Shown here in pieces: positions 47,843 to 55,874 of a stretch of 64,000 nt of DNA. The notes under the pieces were generated by a model. That model searched no databases, was not told where the DNA came from, and worked only from the letters and a program-made list of their open reading frames with translations. The translations under genes and the position numbers were made by a program. The DNA is from Paenibacillus etheri. Its GTDB lineage: Bacteria; Bacillota; Bacilli; Paenibacillales; Paenibacillaceae. The DNA is taken from positions 567,427 to 631,426 of the forward strand of contig NZ_LCZJ02000019.1 in the NCBI RefSeq assembly GCF_001012825.1. The letters are read 5' to 3'. Position 1 is the stretch's first letter, and each line of letters begins with the position of its first letter.

Positions 47843-49321
47843 TTAAAGTTCAACGATCTTCGTAGCAACATTGTTGCAAAATTCCCGATCATGCTCCACA
47901 AAAACAAGAGTTGGCGTGTATTCAAGCAACAGCTCTTCAATTTGCATCCGTGAAATGACATCAATAAAATTAAGCGGTTCATCCCATATATACAAATGAG
48001 CTTTCTCACTAAGACTTTTGGCAATCAGCACTTTTTTCTTTTGACCGCCACTGTAAGTGGATATGTCTTTATCAAATTGGATTCTAGAGAAATCAAGCTT
48101 TCGTAGAATAGATTTAAACAGACTTTCATCGATTCCGTTATCTCTGGCATAATCCGTTAAATTCCCCTGAAGATTAGAAGTGTCTTGGGAAACGTAAGAA
48201 ATGATAAGCTGGCTATCCTTTGTGAGAGTGCCTTTATAATCTATATCCTCACCACAGATCAATTTGATGATACTTGATTTTCCTGAGCCGTTTTTACCCG
48301 AAAGCGCAATCCGCTCACCCTGCTCGATAGCGAAGCTTACGTCTGAACACACCTTTTTTTCACCGTAAAAAATAGAGATATTGTCCAGATCAGCAAGTTG
48401 ACGTTTATGATATTCAAGCTGTGTAATCTCTAAGTTCTCAGAATTCTCGATATTTTTTAGAAGCTTTGACTTTTCGTTGATGGCAGAATTTTGTCTTTGC
48501 TCAATGGCTTTAGAACGTTTCATCATTTTAGCAGCCTTGTGGCCAATATAGCCTTTATCAACTTTAGAGCCGGAATTTCTTGTACCGTTTTTTGTTTTTT
48601 CCACTTCGTGTGACCAGTTGCCTGTCCTTTTAGAAGATGCAGATAAGCGTTTAATATCTCTTCTGAGTTTCTCGTCCTCTGCTAGCTCAAAGTTATCTTG
48701 TCTGACTTTGTTCTCCCACCAACTTGAGAAATTACCTTTTTGAATCTCAATATTGGTCTTATTAATGGACAAAATATGGTCTACACAATTATCAAGAAAG
48801 GATCTATCGTGAGATACCAGAATATACCCGCTTTTTGTATTGAGATAATCACTGACTAGCTTTCTTGCCGTCATGTCCAGATGATTGGTGGGTTCGTCGA
48901 TCAATAGAAAACTATTTTCCTTAATGAATAAGGTGGCTAACAGCACTTTCGTCTGCTCTCCGTTAGACAATGAATCAAAGGGCCGATACAGCACATCTTC
49001 TGAAACCTTTAATAATGAAAGTTCACGCATTAATTTCCAATGAATATAATCCGGAAAAATCTCGCTGATCACATCAATAGTATTAAGCTCCTTGTTACCC
49101 ACTTGGAAAGGAAAATATTCAAAAGTGACATGAGCAGAAATATTACCGCTGTATTCATATTTTCCAAGCAATAAACTCAGAAAGGTGGTCTTCCCTCTTC
49201 CGTTTCTTCCAGTAAAACCTAATTTCCAATCGGTATCGATTTGAAAGTTTACATTCTCAAAGATGTTATCGTAGCTGCCTTCATAGGCAAAGGTTAGATT
49301 TGTAACATTTATTAATGACAT
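47843..49321 (-). CDS. ABC-F ribosome-protection protein, Lsa/Vga-type
   Basis: 492 residues from the ATG at 49321 (AGGAGG eight bases upstream); an in-frame upstream extension runs through the attenuator hairpin and is not protein. Two ABC ATPase domains without membrane segments: Walker A GRNGRGKTTF, signature LSNGEQTKV, Walker B LLIDEPTNHLD, then a charged inter-domain helical linker (residues about 220-310), Walker A GKNGSGKSS, signature YSGGQKKKV and Walker B YIWDEPLNFID. These features place it in the antibiotic-resistance ABC-F group (Lsa, Vga, VmlR), which bind the ribosomal E site and dislodge lincosamides, pleuromutilins or streptogramin A. The drug spectrum cannot be read from sequence. 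Expression is controlled by the attenuator upstream. Confidence 0.9.
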   Translation of the reverse strand: MSLINVTNLTFAYEGSYDNIFENVNFQIDTDWKLGFTGRNGRGKTTFLSLLLGKYEYSGNISAHVTFEYFPFQVGNKELNTIDVISEIFPDYIHWKLMRELSLLKVSEDVLYRPFDSLSNGEQTKVLLATLFIKENSFLLIDEPTNHLDMTARKLVSDYLNTKSGYILVSHDRSFLDNCVDHILSINKTNIEIQKGNFSSWWENKVRQDNFELAEDEKLRRDIKRLSASSKRTGNWSHEVEKTKNGTRNSGSKVDKGYIGHKAAKMMKRSKAIEQRQNSAINEKSKLLKNIENSENLEITQLEYHKRQLADLDNISIFYGEKKVCSDVSFAIEQGERIALSGKNGSGKSSIIKLICGEDIDYKGTLTKDSQLIISYVSQDTSNLQGNLTDYARDNGIDESLFKSILRKLDFSRIQFDKDISTYSGGQKKKVLIAKSLSEKAHLYIWDEPLNFIDVISRMQIEELLLEYTPTLVFVEHDREFCNNVATKIVEL

Positions 49322-49340
49322 AAAATTATCCTCCTGTATG

Positions 49341-49381
49341 AAAAAAATAAAAGCCACAAGAAAGTTACCTTCTTGTGACTC
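49341..49381 (-). promoter_or_regulatory. Attenuator terminator of the ABC-F gene
   Basis: On the minus strand the stem AGTCACAAGAA / TTTCTTGTGGCT is followed by TTTTATTTTTTT and lies 20 bases before the start codon. Its 3' arm (GTAACTTTCTTG) is exactly complementary over 12 bases to a segment inside the leader frame (49451-49462), giving an alternative antiterminator. A ribosome stalled by antibiotic on the leader would favour one fold over the other. Confidence 0.85.
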
Positions 49382-49414
49382 AAATAAATACAGCAAATCT
49401 AGCCCCAAATGGAG

Positions 49415-49516
49415 TTAGATAAGGATATATTGTTCGAGTGAAAAGAAGTAGTAACTTTCTTGCATACAAAAAATAAAACAAACGAAATAAACCGTTTTTG
49501 TTGTTTTATTCATCAT
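49415..49516 (-). CDS. Leader peptide of the ABC-F attenuator
   Basis: A 33-codon frame starting with two ATG codons and rich in aromatic and hydrophobic residues (KTVYFVCFIFCMQESYYFFS, then LEQYILI). No strong ribosome site is visible, and a shorter start at the internal ATG is possible. Its position before the terminator, and the antiterminator arm within it, mark it as a regulatory leader like those of vmlR, vga and erm genes. Confidence 0.65.
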   Translation of the reverse strand: MMNKTTKTVYFVCFIFCMQESYYFFSLEQYILI

Positions 49517-49610
49517 AGGTCGCAAGAGTAATTACTACACTATACTTTTCAACTCCGATCATTAATTTAGACTTATCGTATCATGCTGATTTATTAATTT
49601 CAACCTAGGA

Positions 49611-49781
49611 TCAAATAATAAGTACCAGCAATTTGCATTACCATTACCCCAGGCGTACTTAGATGCTTTCTCTGAAATCGAAGGACAGTCAGGGAATTCA
49701 ATAATCGTTGCAGTGGACAACAAGAGGGTTATTGGTGTATCTCAGTTAGAACTATTTAGATACTCTCCACTAACTGCATAG
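49611..49781 (+). pseudogene. GNAT acetyltransferase fragment
   Basis: An open stretch without start codon reads FALPLPQAYLDAFSEIEGQS and then IIVAVDNKRVIGVSQLEL, the N-terminal part of a GNAT acetyltransferase (PLPQAYxDAF...VAxxxxxVIG), ending at a TAG at 49779. The acetyl-CoA-binding half is absent. Its end overlaps, on the other strand, the last codons of the CueP-like gene. Confidence 0.65.
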
Positions 49782-50304
49782 TCGTAACACATGTGTTATC
49801 ACTCTTAAAAGTGGAAAGTTCAGCTTTCGCTTTTACGCCATCCTGTTCTATCGTTACGCTATATTTCTTATCGCGAGGTAACCAAAGATCAATGAAACCG
49901 TTAGATTGGGACTTCATGGCTTGATCTACAATAACGTTGCCCTCATTATCTTCGATATATACACTAAACTCTTGTTCCGTTAATTCCCCTTGGCATCCAG
50001 TCAAGCTGTGAGTTGCACAGGGGTGTGTATTCTTAACATATGGCGCGATGGAAACAAAAAACTCATCTTTAGGTAAGTTATATTTTGTCGATTTATTGTT
50101 GTTGTCGGTCACAATGAGCTGCTCTGAAGTAATAGAAGCAGACAGGTCTTTCATACCGCTTGAACTATATTCCTGTACTAATTGCTTAATATTAGACGTT
50201 TCGCTTGCTGTAGGTGTCTCTTTATCGTTCCCCCCCACTAACAAAAATGTCCCTAATGCAACAACTACAACTGCTCCAGAAGCCATCCAGATTTTTTTTC
50301 TCAT
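49756..50304 (-). CDS. CueP-family copper-binding protein
   Basis: 182 residues with an N-terminal membrane anchor or signal (about 5-24, no lipobox). The CueP pattern is clear: FFVSIAPYVKNTHPCATHSL followed by TGCQGEL, SNGFIDLWLPRDKKY and a C-terminal TCVTTMQL. The conserved cysteines and histidines bind copper outside the membrane. In enteric bacteria CueP protects periplasmic enzymes; Gram-positive members are surface-anchored and less studied. It stands alone, with no copper ATPase or CueR adjacent. Confidence 0.85.
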   Translation of the reverse strand: MRKKIWMASGAVVVVALGTFLLVGGNDKETPTASETSNIKQLVQEYSSSGMKDLSASITSEQLIVTDNNNKSTKYNLPKDEFFVSIAPYVKNTHPCATHSLTGCQGELTEQEFSVYIEDNEGNVIVDQAMKSQSNGFIDLWLPRDKKYSVTIEQDGVKAKAELSTFKSDNTCVTTMQLVESI

Positions 50305-50502
50305 TGATATTCATCCCCTTTACTTTGTCGGTTGATCCCAAGGCTTTCATATCGTACTCTTGATTCAATTATTCTCATTACACCAACAGTTCACATATGT
50401 TTTCTATTATATCATTATTAATACATTATCATATGTTCGGACAATGGCCTTATCAAAAAAGTGAATATTCACGAAATCTTTATCATTTATGTTAACGGAC
50501 CA

Positions 50503-50545
50503 ATAAAAAAAGGCTTCCTCTGGTTACTCACCGAGAAGAAGCCTT
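50503..50545 (-). terminator. Terminator of the NmrA-like gene
   Basis: Stem AAGGCTTC / GAAGCCTT with inner CTC/GAG pairing, followed on the minus strand by seven T. The 50305-50502 stretch shows no gene. Confidence 0.8.
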
Positions 50546-50562
50546 GAATCTTGACATATTAT

Positions 50563-51429
50563 TTAAGCTTGCAGACTATTTACAAGATCACTGATAACAT
50601 CCGCTAACGGAGTGACTGGGCGATTCAGTACTTTCTCCAGATCACCACTTTCAATATCCAGCCATCCTTCACGAATACCACGTTGAATCGCTACAACGAT
50701 CGGCAGAACAGCTTCTGGTACACCAACTTCAGCCATGATTTTCGCATATGCTTCGTCGTCTACTTGCAACAATTTAATTTCTTTACCGATTATGTCACTT
50801 ATGATTCCAGTCAATTCTTCTTGTGTCAAAGGTTTGCCAGACAGTTCATAGACAGTATTCTCATGTCCCATCCCTATTAGAACATTAGCAGCAGCTTCTG
50901 CATAATCTCCTCGTGCTGCCCAGCCAACTTTACCACTACCTGCAGAAGTTACCCATGGAGCACCTGCTACTGCTCCTTGAATAGATCCAACCTCGTTCTC
51001 CATATACCAATTGTTGCGAAGGAAGCTATAAGGAATTCCGGTTGCTCGAATGGCCTCTTCTGTTACTCGGTGTACTTCAGCAAGAAACAGTTCACTCTTT
51101 TCTGCATGTCCTACGCTTGTATAGGCAATGAATCTTACACCTGCTTTAGCGGCTGCATCAACTGCTGCTTTATGTTGGCGAATCCGAGTCTCATTATCTC
51201 CATCAGCCGATACAATTAGCAGCCGGTCCACACCGGCAAACGCTACATCCAGTGTCTCCGGCTTATCAAAGTCACCATGACGGACTTCCACACCACGTGC
51301 TTTAAGATCATTTGCTTTATCTGGATTCCGAACACTAACTACAAGATCCCCTGCAGGTACAGTATTAAGCAGAGATTCTATTACCAATGATCCGAATTGA
51401 CCTGTTGCTCCTGTTATAGCTATTTTCAT
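50563..51429 (-). CDS. NmrA-like NAD(P)H:quinone oxidoreductase (QorB/YtfG type)
   Basis: 288 residues. The Rossmann motif GATGQFGSLVIESLL sits at the extreme N-terminus, followed by VSVRNPDKANDLKARGVEVR and GDFDKPETLDVAFAGVDRLL. The atypical SDR region with YTSVGHAEKS and IPYSFLRNNWYMEN matches QorB-type quinone reductases. It uses NADPH to reduce quinones or sense redox state. Single gene with its own terminator; strong ribosome site AGGAGGAAATTAA. Confidence 0.88.
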   Translation of the reverse strand: MKIAITGATGQFGSLVIESLLNTVPAGDLVVSVRNPDKANDLKARGVEVRHGDFDKPETLDVAFAGVDRLLIVSADGDNETRIRQHKAAVDAAAKAGVRFIAYTSVGHAEKSELFLAEVHRVTEEAIRATGIPYSFLRNNWYMENEVGSIQGAVAGAPWVTSAGSGKVGWAARGDYAEAAANVLIGMGHENTVYELSGKPLTQEELTGIISDIIGKEIKLLQVDDEAYAKIMAEVGVPEAVLPIVVAIQRGIREGWLDIESGDLEKVLNRPVTPLADVISDLVNSLQA

Positions 51430-51559
51430 TTTAATTTCCTCCTCAAATTAGGATTAAATTCATCCTCTAATAATTGTTAACCTGTAACCATTGTAGTTAC
51501 AATTGAAAAGGTTGTCAACTCCTTTATATTCCTAATCTTGATTCAACGTAATAAATACA

Positions 51560-51598
51560 AATAACCCTCGCTGCTTCCGTTTGGAATACAGCGAGGGC
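51560..51598 (-). terminator. Terminator of the OmpR-type two-component operon
   Basis: Stem CCCTCGCTG / CAGCGAGGG, then TTATTTGTATTT on the minus strand, 10-45 bases past the kinase stop. Confidence 0.75.
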
Positions 51599-51607
51599 TT
51601 GAGGATA

Positions 51608-53359
51608 TCAGCTCCATATTAACTTAATAACGGTCCCTTTACCTGCGTGGCTCTCGACAGCAATCTGACCACCCATGCATTCGATCAATCCTTTGGAGAT
51701 CGCCATGCCGAGACCAGAACCGTTGGAGGTAGTTGCCGTATCCGTTCCACGATAATATCGCTCAAATAGCCGGATCATTGTTTCTTCATCCATTCCATCA
51801 CCGTCATCAGCAAATTGAACGATAAATCCGCTGTCCCTATCTTTTTGAATAAGCGAGACGGTTAACTTTGTATCCGATGGATTATGGAGCAACGCATTCG
51901 CCGTTAAATTGTTAACAACCCTTTCTAGCCAAGGCGTATACAGTTGAGCTCTAACTACGGTTTGTGCAGGTTGAAATATAATTCGCTGCTTCCCATAAGC
52001 AGGATTGGCGGCAGCCTGATCGAGAGCCTGTTTCAGCCAAGCGTTTAAATCAACTTCCATCGTCTCTGGTGGTTTAATTCCTGACTTTAGACGATAGGTC
52101 ATCGCAAGATCACTGATCAGCATGTCCATATGGGCCGATTTATCTAGCATAGTCGTTGTAAACTTACGAACTTCCTCTTTCGTCCAATCATATTTGGGTT
52201 CTGCCAGTAAATGAGCATATCCTGTGATAGAGGATAATGGGGTTTTCAAATCATGAGTAACACCGGCGATCCATTCCTCGCGTAAGTTCTCCGTCTCCTC
52301 CCGCATAACTTGATCTCTCTTCAAGATTGCAGATAATTTCTCAATTGAAACCATCACATCAGCAAAAACACGATATCTTCTCCTCCATTTACCGGCGGCT
52401 GTTCGACTACGACGAAGTCCTTTACGATCCGTTGGCTCTGTATAAATGGTATTTCCGATGGAATCGAGCCATACGAGCATATGTAGCATAGGTGCACCAA
52501 AACGATGCGCTTGCCATAAGGAGAGCAACACAAACGCGATCAATAAAGCAATAAGCATGGCAGATGAGCCTATGATCACTACCTTAACCTCTTCGGGTAC
52601 CCGCACTGTTTTTCCAGGATCGGTTCCTTTAACATTAGGTTCTCCAATGATCCAGGTATGGCCTGACTCCTTATCAAAAGAAGATAACACATGGTACCCA
52701 TATCTATCACTGTACATGGTGCGAAGTGCTAGCTCTTGAACGGAATACTCAGTGGGGATCATATTAGGTCTGTTATACGAGAGCATTGCCTTGCCTGACG
52801 AATCTATAAGTTGAACAAAAGCCTGCGCCGATTTAATTTCCTTTTCAAGATCCTCAGGAAGAACCGTCTCCCCTTTCGCATCTGTGAATGAAGCTTCCTT
52901 CACTTTCTTTAATAGAGGATCTAATACATTCGGTGCACCATATACGAGTGTGAACAGTTTTCCATTCTTTTCTTGAATCCATAACGCCAGATGATATGGA
53001 AAAGGCTGAGCACCCGTCCAGTAGGAAACTAATTCGCCAGGACCATATTGATTAGGTACATCTTTAGGTGTATTATAGGCACTTTCAACTAGTCCATCTT
53101 CATTAAGACTTTGTAGCCAGCCTTTATTTTTCTTCACTTGTTCCAGTAAACTTGGGGAAAATTGAATACCGTTCTCATCAATCTTAGATGATTCCATCAA
53201 TTGCTCAAGGCCAACATTGGCGAAATCACGCGTGAGACTGATATCAAGAAATCGTAGCAGTATCCATGTTAGCGTTACAGCAGAAATGGCGAGAACTATC
53301 ACACCTGTAATTGCGAGCTGTAGGACAAACTTTAACGTTAGCCGGCGCTTGATATTCAT
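51608..53359 (-). CDS. Sensor histidine kinase
   Basis: 583 residues. A membrane segment at about 12-36, a 240-residue extracytoplasmic sensor without a recognised fold, a second membrane segment near 277-300, a HAMP-like linker, HisKA with the phospho-acceptor in AGVTHDLKTPLSSITGYAHL, and HATPase_c with NLTANALLHN, DDGDGMDEE and GSGLGMAISKGL. The start overlaps the stop of the response-regulator gene by ATGA, so the pair is coupled. The stimulus is unknown; cell-envelope or antibiotic stress is common for this architecture. The M23 lipoprotein gene on the other side of the promoter region may be a target. Confidence 0.92.
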   Translation of the reverse strand: MNIKRRLTLKFVLQLAITGVIVLAISAVTLTWILLRFLDISLTRDFANVGLEQLMESSKIDENGIQFSPSLLEQVKKNKGWLQSLNEDGLVESAYNTPKDVPNQYGPGELVSYWTGAQPFPYHLALWIQEKNGKLFTLVYGAPNVLDPLLKKVKEASFTDAKGETVLPEDLEKEIKSAQAFVQLIDSSGKAMLSYNRPNMIPTEYSVQELALRTMYSDRYGYHVLSSFDKESGHTWIIGEPNVKGTDPGKTVRVPEEVKVVIIGSSAMLIALLIAFVLLSLWQAHRFGAPMLHMLVWLDSIGNTIYTEPTDRKGLRRSRTAAGKWRRRYRVFADVMVSIEKLSAILKRDQVMREETENLREEWIAGVTHDLKTPLSSITGYAHLLAEPKYDWTKEEVRKFTTTMLDKSAHMDMLISDLAMTYRLKSGIKPPETMEVDLNAWLKQALDQAAANPAYGKQRIIFQPAQTVVRAQLYTPWLERVVNNLTANALLHNPSDTKLTVSLIQKDRDSGFIVQFADDGDGMDEETMIRLFERYYRGTDTATTSNGSGLGMAISKGLIECMGGQIAVESHAGKGTVIKLIWS

Positions 53360-54111
53360 GGCATAGACAACCCATGGCGATCTGCATTGACCAGCTTGTA
53401 GCCAAGACCTCTAACGTTAACGATAAATTTCGGATCGGACGGGTCTGCTTCTATACGTTCTCTTATGCGGTGAATATGCACCATGACCGTATTATCATCA
53501 CTTAAAGCTTCTTCACCCCAAACCCTTTCATATAGTTCACTCTTGCTGAATATTTGATTGGGATGTTTGCACAGGAACAGCAGCAATTGGAATACGAGTG
53601 CCGGACAAGAGACGGAACGACCTTCAACCAAGAGCTCCCCTGCTGTCTCATCAAGTTTAAACCTCCCATAATCGAACACGTTCGCAGATTTATTAATTAC
53701 TGTTTCTTCGTTCTTTCCTACACCTAATTGGGCGGATGAACTTAAGTATCGCCGCAACTGCGCTCTTATACGAGCGACAACTTCAAGTGGATTAAAGGGC
53801 TTGGTGATATAATCATCTCCACCGATAGCAAATCCGGTCAGCTTATCAAAATCAGAGGTTCGAGCCGTAAGAAACAGGATAGGTGCGTCCGTCGTCTGCC
53901 GGATAAAAGGACAAATTTCAATTCCACTGCGCCCTGGCAACATTACATCCAATACAATCAAATCATATTTATTGGCTTCGCAGGCGCTTATCGCTTCTTC
54001 ACCCGTCACCGCAGTATCAATATTTAAATAACCTTCCTTGCGTAGTACAGTCTCCATAATATCCAAAAGCGATTGTTCATCATCTACAAGTAAAATCGAT
54101 GCTTCATCCAT
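53356..54111 (-). CDS. OmpR/PhoB-type response regulator
   Basis: 251 residues from the ATG at 54111. Receiver domain with ILLVDDE, phospho-acceptor Asp in LIVLDVMLPG, FLTAR and the Lys in DDYITKPFNPLEV. C-terminal winged helix ending in NTVMVHIHRIRERIEADPSD and FIVNVRGLGYKL. First gene of the coupled pair with the kinase downstream. A longer start, 14 codons upstream, has no ribosome site and is less likely. Confidence 0.92.
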   Translation of the reverse strand: MDEASILLVDDEQSLLDIMETVLRKEGYLNIDTAVTGEEAISACEANKYDLIVLDVMLPGRSGIEICPFIRQTTDAPILFLTARTSDFDKLTGFAIGGDDYITKPFNPLEVVARIRAQLRRYLSSSAQLGVGKNEETVINKSANVFDYGRFKLDETAGELLVEGRSVSCPALVFQLLLFLCKHPNQIFSKSELYERVWGEEALSDDNTVMVHIHRIRERIEADPSDPKFIVNVRGLGYKLVNADRHGLSMP

Positions 54112-54305
54112 TATGAAATTCCCTTTCCAAATAGCCCTTGTTTTTATCATCATAGCATGATTCTTGACGCTATCAATCGCAGTTACCTTAACAGAAGCTT
54201 AATTCGTATTCATCTTCTACTCAAAAAGTTAAGATCGTATTAATACTGTGTTTCAGAAGAGCTAAGACTTGTTTGCTATAATTTGACTATTGGGAGGCGA
54301 TATTC

Positions 54306-55337
54306 TTGAAAAAAAGCTCTACAAAAATTATCAACAAATCGGAGATGTCAGCAAAAACAGTTTTGGCAATAGGATCACTTACCTTGCTATTAACTGCTTG
54401 TGGAGGAGGAAAAGCGGATATGAAAAATAATGAGAAAGTGGAACAAACTTCCAGTTCAGCCGTAGAATCAAACGAAACAATGTTCTTGCCTGATGATCTG
54501 CCAAATTTCCTGCTTAAAGGGAACTATAAAGAAATGTACGCCCACTTTAGTCAGCCTTTGAAAGATGAGGTTAGTGAAACTGAATTAGCTGAGACCGCTA
54601 AGGAATTCACTAAGGATATCCGGACACTGAACAAAGCTTCTGATATGCAGCTTAATGGATTTGATCGACGTACTTGGGTGAGTGATGCAGGTAATAAAGG
54701 GCTTATCGGAATGTTTGATCCGGATGGAACCATTTCATTAATCCAGATTCAAGAACTGACATCTTCCCCTGAAACTGACACGAAACTTAGCAAGCATGAA
54801 TACGCATTGCCTTTCGAAGGTGACTGGTTTGTATTTTGGGGCGGAGAGAATGTTCTCGTAAATTATCATTATGAAGTAGAGATCCAGCGTTACGCTTATG
54901 ATTTCATCCAAGCCAAGGAGAACTATTCTTATAAAGGCGATCAGCTGAAAAACAAAAGCTATTATGCCTTTGGGAAAAATATTCTCGCACCTGCAGATGG
55001 TACAATCGTATCGGTTGTGAACGATATTAAAGATAATGAACCTGTCGGTGTTATGAATCCAAACCAGGCAACCGGTAATAACGTTGTTATTGATCACGGT
55101 GGTGAATATAGCCATCTAGCACATCTCAAAAAAGGTTCCATTACCGTTAAGCCCGGTGATAAAGTCAAAAAGGGCGATATCATTGGACTGACAGGTAATT
55201 CAGGCAACACTAGTGAGCCCCATTTACATTTCCAGATCTCTGATGGAGTGGATTTGTTCAACTCTCGTTCGATCCCTGTTAGGTGGGAGAATGGATTGAA
55301 GCCGATCCAAGGCGAGACGATTACCGCTACTGAATAG
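54306..55337 (+). CDS. M23-family metallopeptidase lipoprotein
   Basis: 343 residues, TTG start with GGGAGG upstream. A charged N-terminus leads to a lipoprotein signal (TVLAIGSLTLLLTACGGG; lipid Cys near residue 32). Residues 60-105 resemble a DUF3887-type fold (FLLKGNYKEMYAHFSQPLKD). The C-terminal half is an M23 peptidase: RYAYDF, ILAPADGTIVSVV, NNVVIDHGGEYSHLAHL, GDIIGLTGNSGNT and the zinc ligand pair in PHLHFQISDG. It should cleave peptidoglycan cross-bridges or stem peptides outside the membrane. It is divergent from the two-component operon, whose regulator may control it. Confidence 0.9.
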   Translation: MKKSSTKIINKSEMSAKTVLAIGSLTLLLTACGGGKADMKNNEKVEQTSSSAVESNETMFLPDDLPNFLLKGNYKEMYAHFSQPLKDEVSETELAETAKEFTKDIRTLNKASDMQLNGFDRRTWVSDAGNKGLIGMFDPDGTISLIQIQELTSSPETDTKLSKHEYALPFEGDWFVFWGGENVLVNYHYEVEIQRYAYDFIQAKENYSYKGDQLKNKSYYAFGKNILAPADGTIVSVVNDIKDNEPVGVMNPNQATGNNVVIDHGGEYSHLAHLKKGSITVKPGDKVKKGDIIGLTGNSGNTSEPHLHFQISDGVDLFNSRSIPVRWENGLKPIQGETITATE

Positions 55338-55402
55338 CGATTAACGCACCCTATAAGCATGAGATTTCTTGTTACGAGGAGAAACTGATGAGCTGATAAA
55401 AA

Positions 55403-55426
55403 TAAAAACCGCAAACCATGCGGCTT
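55403..55426 (-). terminator. Terminator of the coiled-coil gene
   Basis: Stem CCGCA / TGCGG with a short loop, followed on the minus strand by TTTTTATTTTT, 25 bases past the stop. Confidence 0.7.
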
Positions 55427-55450
55427 CTATCTGTGTAAGCTATACTCAAG

Positions 55451-55774
55451 TTATCCTTTTGCAGGATCATTCTTAACAGATGCGGTTTCGTTCACTTGGA
55501 GTTTCTTTAGCGAGTTTTTCTTTGCGGTTAACTCTTTTGAAAGATCAGCCTGCATACGATTTAAGGTCTTTATTTCATCGTTTAGCTTTTTGATTCGCGA
55601 CATCTTACTACTCAAATCCGTGTGAGACTTGCTAAATTTCATATCCTGTTCTAATTGATTAATTTTGAATTTAGATTTTTCTTTTTTGTTCTGCGTGCTC
55701 TTGATTTTGTTTTCGAGCTCCGTAATTTCTTGTTGTAATTTTGTGATCATTGGTTTAGTAAAATTAATGGCCAT
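55451..55774 (-). CDS. Small coiled-coil protein, function unknown
   Basis: 107 residues, AGGTG before the ATG and a clear terminator after the stop, so I accept it as a gene. Nearly the whole sequence is charged coiled coil (residues 8-95; ITELENKIKSTQNKKEKSKF and MSRIKKLNDEIKTLNRMQAD), with a short polar tail. No signal peptide or membrane segment. I do not recognise a family. Confidence 0.7.
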   Translation of the reverse strand: MAINFTKPMITKLQQEITELENKIKSTQNKKEKSKFKINQLEQDMKFSKSHTDLSSKMSRIKKLNDEIKTLNRMQADLSKELTAKKNSLKKLQVNETASVKNDPAKG

Positions 55775-55824
55775 TCTTACACCTCATATCATATTGTATT
55801 GCTGAGAGATTATTCTACTATAAA

Positions 55825-55858
55825 AAGAGCAAAAAAGCACACTCATTAGAGTGTGCTT
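55825..55858 (-). terminator. Terminator of the Eis-type gene
   Basis: Perfect ten-base stem AAGCACACTC / GAGTGTGCTT with an ATTA loop and a following TTTTTTGC on the minus strand. Confidence 0.85.
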
Positions 55859-55874
55859 CAAAGGTTCACACATT

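Noticed and set aside
49322-49408. 29-codon N-terminal extension of the ABC-F protein
   Set aside because: The extension is translated terminator hairpin and ribosome site; the ATG at 49321 has AGGAGG and the conserved family start.
31370-49800. Insertion sequence or prophage as cause of the relics
   Set aside because: No transposase, integrase, terminal inverted repeats or target duplications could be found.
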